Assembly: GCF_001279005.1 (NCBI RefSeq)
Contig: NZ_LGCN01000192.1
Span: forward strand, 32,028-96,027
Length of the DNA stretch: 64,000 bases
Origin: Streptomyces caelestis
Lineage (GTDB): Bacteria; Actinomycetota; Actinomycetes; Streptomycetales; Streptomycetaceae
Direction of reading: 5' to 3'
The translations under genes were made by a program, and so were the position numbers. The notes beneath the pieces are model-generated. The model saw only the letters and a list, made by a program, of their open reading frames with translations, searched no databases and was not told where the DNA came from. This document shows, piece after piece, positions 62,075-64,000 of the stretch; within the stretch, counting starts at the first letter, position 1; each line of letters starts with the position of its first letter.

Positions 62075-62688
62075 AGTGTCGCCTCCTCGGCGATGGCCAT
62101 GGCGTGGAGGTGGTTCACGAGGGTGATCAGGACGTCCTTGCCGGAGTGCCGGACCCGTGCGTCGCAGTCGACCATCGGCACGTGGGCGGGCAGGGCGAGG
62201 GCCTGGCGTATCTCGTCCAGGGAGTACCGGTCGGTGTCGTCGTCGAACCGGTTCACGGCCACCACGAAGGGCGTGCGGTGGTGCTCCAGCCGGTCGATCG
62301 CGTACCAGGAGTCGTCCATCCGGCGCGTGTCCACGAGGACCACGGCGCCCAGCGTCCCCGAGAACAGCCTGTCCCACAGGAACCAGAAGCGCTCCTGGCC
62401 GGGCGCCCCGAACAGGTACAGCACCATGCGGTCGTTGAGGCTGATCCGCCCGAAGTCGAAGGCGACCGTCGTGGTGGTCTTCGACGTCACCGCGCCGGTC
62501 TCGTCGACGCCCACGCCGGCCTGGGTCATCACCTCCTCGGTGTTGAGCGGCCGGATCTCGCTCACGGAGCGGACCAGGGTCGTCTTGCCGACGCCGAAGC
62601 CGCCCACGACGACGATCTTCAGACCGGTCTCCGCGGTGTCGTTCAGCGGTGTGCGGTGGGTGGGCAGCTCAGAGGTTGCGGAGCCCAT
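62071..62688 (-). CDS. cvnD: Conservon GTP-binding protein CvnD
   Basis: A 205-residue small GTPase: P-loop GGFGVGKTTLV, TVAFDFGRI switch, FGAPGQERF and VNRFDDD for guanine recognition. CvnD acts with the CvnA sensor kinase and the roadblock protein CvnB in a membrane-associated, G-protein-like signalling complex. Its start lies inside cvnC (20-bp overlap). Confidence 0.93.
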   Translation of the reverse strand: MGSATSELPTHRTPLNDTAETGLKIVVVGGFGVGKTTLVRSVSEIRPLNTEEVMTQAGVGVDETGAVTSKTTTTVAFDFGRISLNDRMVLYLFGAPGQERFWFLWDRLFSGTLGAVVLVDTRRMDDSWYAIDRLEHHRTPFVVAVNRFDDDTDRYSLDEIRQALALPAHVPMVDCDARVRHSGKDVLITLVNHLHAMAIAEEATL

Positions 62689-63025
62689 GGAGCACCTCTT
62701 GGAGTAGGGCGGAATCAGGCAGGGAGGCGACGGAGGGCGCCGCGCGCGGGTGGCGGGCGGTGATGCGGCCGGTGTCCAGCAGGTCGCCGAGCAGGATCCG
62801 CACCACCATGACCGGCAGCCCGAGCTCCGCGGCGATCTCGACGACGGCGACGGGGTGCCGGCACAGCTCCAGGATCCGGGCGTGCTCCGACTGCATCCCC
62901 GGCACCGGTCCGCTCTCGCTGACGATGAGGGTGACCAGGTCGAAGGACTCGTCGGCGCGGCTGCGTCCACCGGTGACGGTGTAGAGCCGGTCCGGGGCGC
63001 CCGTGTCGACGGGTTTGCGCGTCAC
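62669..63025 (-). CDS. cvnC: Conservon DUF742 protein CvnC
   Basis: A 118-residue DUF742 protein (RLYTVTGGRSRA, HARILELCRHPVAVVEIAAELGLPVMVVRILLGDLLDTG), a winged-helix-like component that associates with CvnD. It overlaps cvnB by 4 nt and cvnD by 20 nt. Confidence 0.94.
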   Translation of the reverse strand: MTRKPVDTGAPDRLYTVTGGRSRADESFDLVTLIVSESGPVPGMQSEHARILELCRHPVAVVEIAAELGLPVMVVRILLGDLLDTGRITARHPRAAPSVASLPDSALLQEVLHGLRNL

Positions 63026-63480
63026 GACGTGCCGCTCCCCCCGGACCGGTCCCGCGGCTCGGCCCGCAGGTGCTCGCCGATCTGCTCGACCAGCTCCGTC
63101 ATCTGGTGGCCGACCACTCCGGGGTCGGCGTCCTCCCGGGCGACGACGGCGAGGTGCGCCCCCTCGCCGGCCTCCACGATGAACAGCAGGCCGCCGTGGA
63201 ACTCGGTCATCGACTGCCGGACGCCGCCGGTGCCGTCGCCGAACTCCATGGAGGCCCCTTGGGCGAGGGCCTGGATGCCGGAGCAGATCGCCGACAGCTG
63301 GTCGGCCCGGTCGAGCGTCAGGTGCTCGCTCCAGCAGAGCTTCAGGCCGTCCCGGGACAGGACCAGGGCGTGACGTGCGCCGGGGGTCTGTTCCAGGAGG
63401 CCGTGCAGGAGCCAGCTGAGGCTGTTGTCGGTGGTCTGCATGATGGGTGATGGGACGGTGGTGTCCGGCTGACCGGTCAC
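63022..63480 (-). CDS. cvnB: Conservon roadblock/LC7 protein CvnB
   Basis: A 152-residue roadblock/LC7-domain protein (LSWLLHGLLEQTPGARHALVLS, LDRADQLSAICSGIQAL, GLLFIVEAGEGAHLAVVA), the putative GTPase-activating partner of CvnD. The start is GTG at 63480, although an in-frame ATG at 63441 with the sequence MQTTDNSLSWLL is an alternative. Coupled to cvnC by ATGA overlap. Confidence 0.92.
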   Translation of the reverse strand: MTGQPDTTVPSPIMQTTDNSLSWLLHGLLEQTPGARHALVLSRDGLKLCWSEHLTLDRADQLSAICSGIQALAQGASMEFGDGTGGVRQSMTEFHGGLLFIVEAGEGAHLAVVAREDADPGVVGHQMTELVEQIGEHLRAEPRDRSGGSGTS

Positions 63481-63580
63481 CGGCCCGTTCCTCCTATCTC
63501 ACGAGCTCGAGCGGGAAGGGGCGCCGTCGCCCCGGACTCCGTACGGGAAGGGGGCCGGCGCCGCACGGGAAGGGGTGGGT

Positions 63581-64000
63581 CTACGGGGCGGCGGGCGGCT
63601 CCGAGCCGGGACGGGCGGCCGGCCCGGGGTTGCCGTTGCCGGACTGCCGTGCGCGGTGGAAGGCGCCGAACCGCGAGCCCGCGTCGCGGGCCGGGCGCCG
63701 CGTCGACGCCGTGTCGCCGGACTGGGCGGACGCGGACTGGCGCTGTTCGCGTTCGCGCTCCGCCTCGGCCATGGTGCGGCCGGGGGCCCGCACCGGCAGA
63801 CCGTTCGGCGTGGTGCCGTCGGGCCGCCGGTGCCGTCCCGGTTCGGGCAGCTCGGGCAGCTCGGGCAGTTCGGCGCGGGCGGCGGGGCGCCCGGTGGCCG
63901 GGGGCGGCGCCGCGGCCGCGGGACGGGCGGCGGGGCCGGGCAGTTCGGGCCGGGCGGCGGAGTGTCCGTCGGCCGGGGGCAGTGCCGCGGGGGCGGGGCG
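63581..64000 (-). CDS. cvnA: CvnA sensor kinase, C-terminal tail only
   Basis: An open frame entering from the right edge and ending at 63581. About 139 residues are visible: a proline/alanine-rich disordered tail with ELPELPELPEP and TMAEAEREREQRQSASAQSG. The kinase domain is outside the window. Position upstream of cvnBCD and the tail's character fit a nitrate/sulphate-sensor-like CvnA histidine kinase. Confidence 0.72.
   Translation of the reverse strand, partial: RPAPAALPPADGHSAARPELPGPAARPAAAAPPPATGRPAARAELPELPELPEPGRHRRPDGTTPNGLPVRAPGRTMAEAEREREQRQSASAQSGDTASTRRPARDAGSRFGAFHRARQSGNGNPGPAARPGSEPPAAP

Overview
The window is high-G+C actinobacterial chromosome and almost certainly Streptomyces. 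Third codon positions are nearly all G or C. The window also carries an AfsR/SARP-type regulator, an XRE-DUF397 pair, a conservon (cvn) with a CYP157-type P450, F420 chemistry and iron-box-controlled efeOBU genes.

Positions 1-28600 are mostly conserved core genes: the start of a DHA2 drug exporter (-), panB, a DrrAB-like ABC exporter, a large SARP/NB-ARC regulator, an M50 membrane protease, npdG, methionine aminopeptidase, heme oxygenase, a PhzF-like isomerase, the efeO-efeB-efeU iron-uptake operon with a trailing lipoprotein, a prim-pol protein, GDPD, a TetR regulator with its operators, an Rsm22/METTL17-type Fe-S methyltransferase, a Bcr-type exporter coupled to a serine hydrolase, an oxidoreductase, an aldo/keto reductase, a MazG-like protein, a thioesterase-like protein and a small membrane protein.

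Positions 28600-58304 form a defence-type island. Read along the minus strand it holds a Ser/Thr kinase, a SNF2 helicase (DrmD-like), a 28-codon ORF, a 1867-aa adenine methyltransferase (DrmMI/PglX-like), a toxin-antitoxin pair, a 2358-aa DUF1998 helicase with a fused Vsr-like nuclease, a UvrD-type helicase with a RelE-like N-terminus, a small conserved protein, and finally a structured RNA that folds as a circularly permuted tRNA-like module on a longer stem (bacterial Y RNA architecture). Plus-strand genes within or beside it encode a membrane-anchored NACHT ATPase, an XRE/DUF397 regulatory pair, a PUA(EVE-like)-CBS-CBS-HEPN protein and a DUF262/DUF1524 (GmrSD-type) nuclease. The parts resemble DISARM and Pgl/BREX components, but in an arrangement I do not recognise as a standard system.

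Positions 58314-64000 return to ordinary genes: a histidine phosphatase, a P450, a G+C-rich minisatellite, and the 3' part of a conservon (cvnA C-terminus, cvnB, cvnC, cvnD and a CYP157-like P450 lacking the ExxR arginine).
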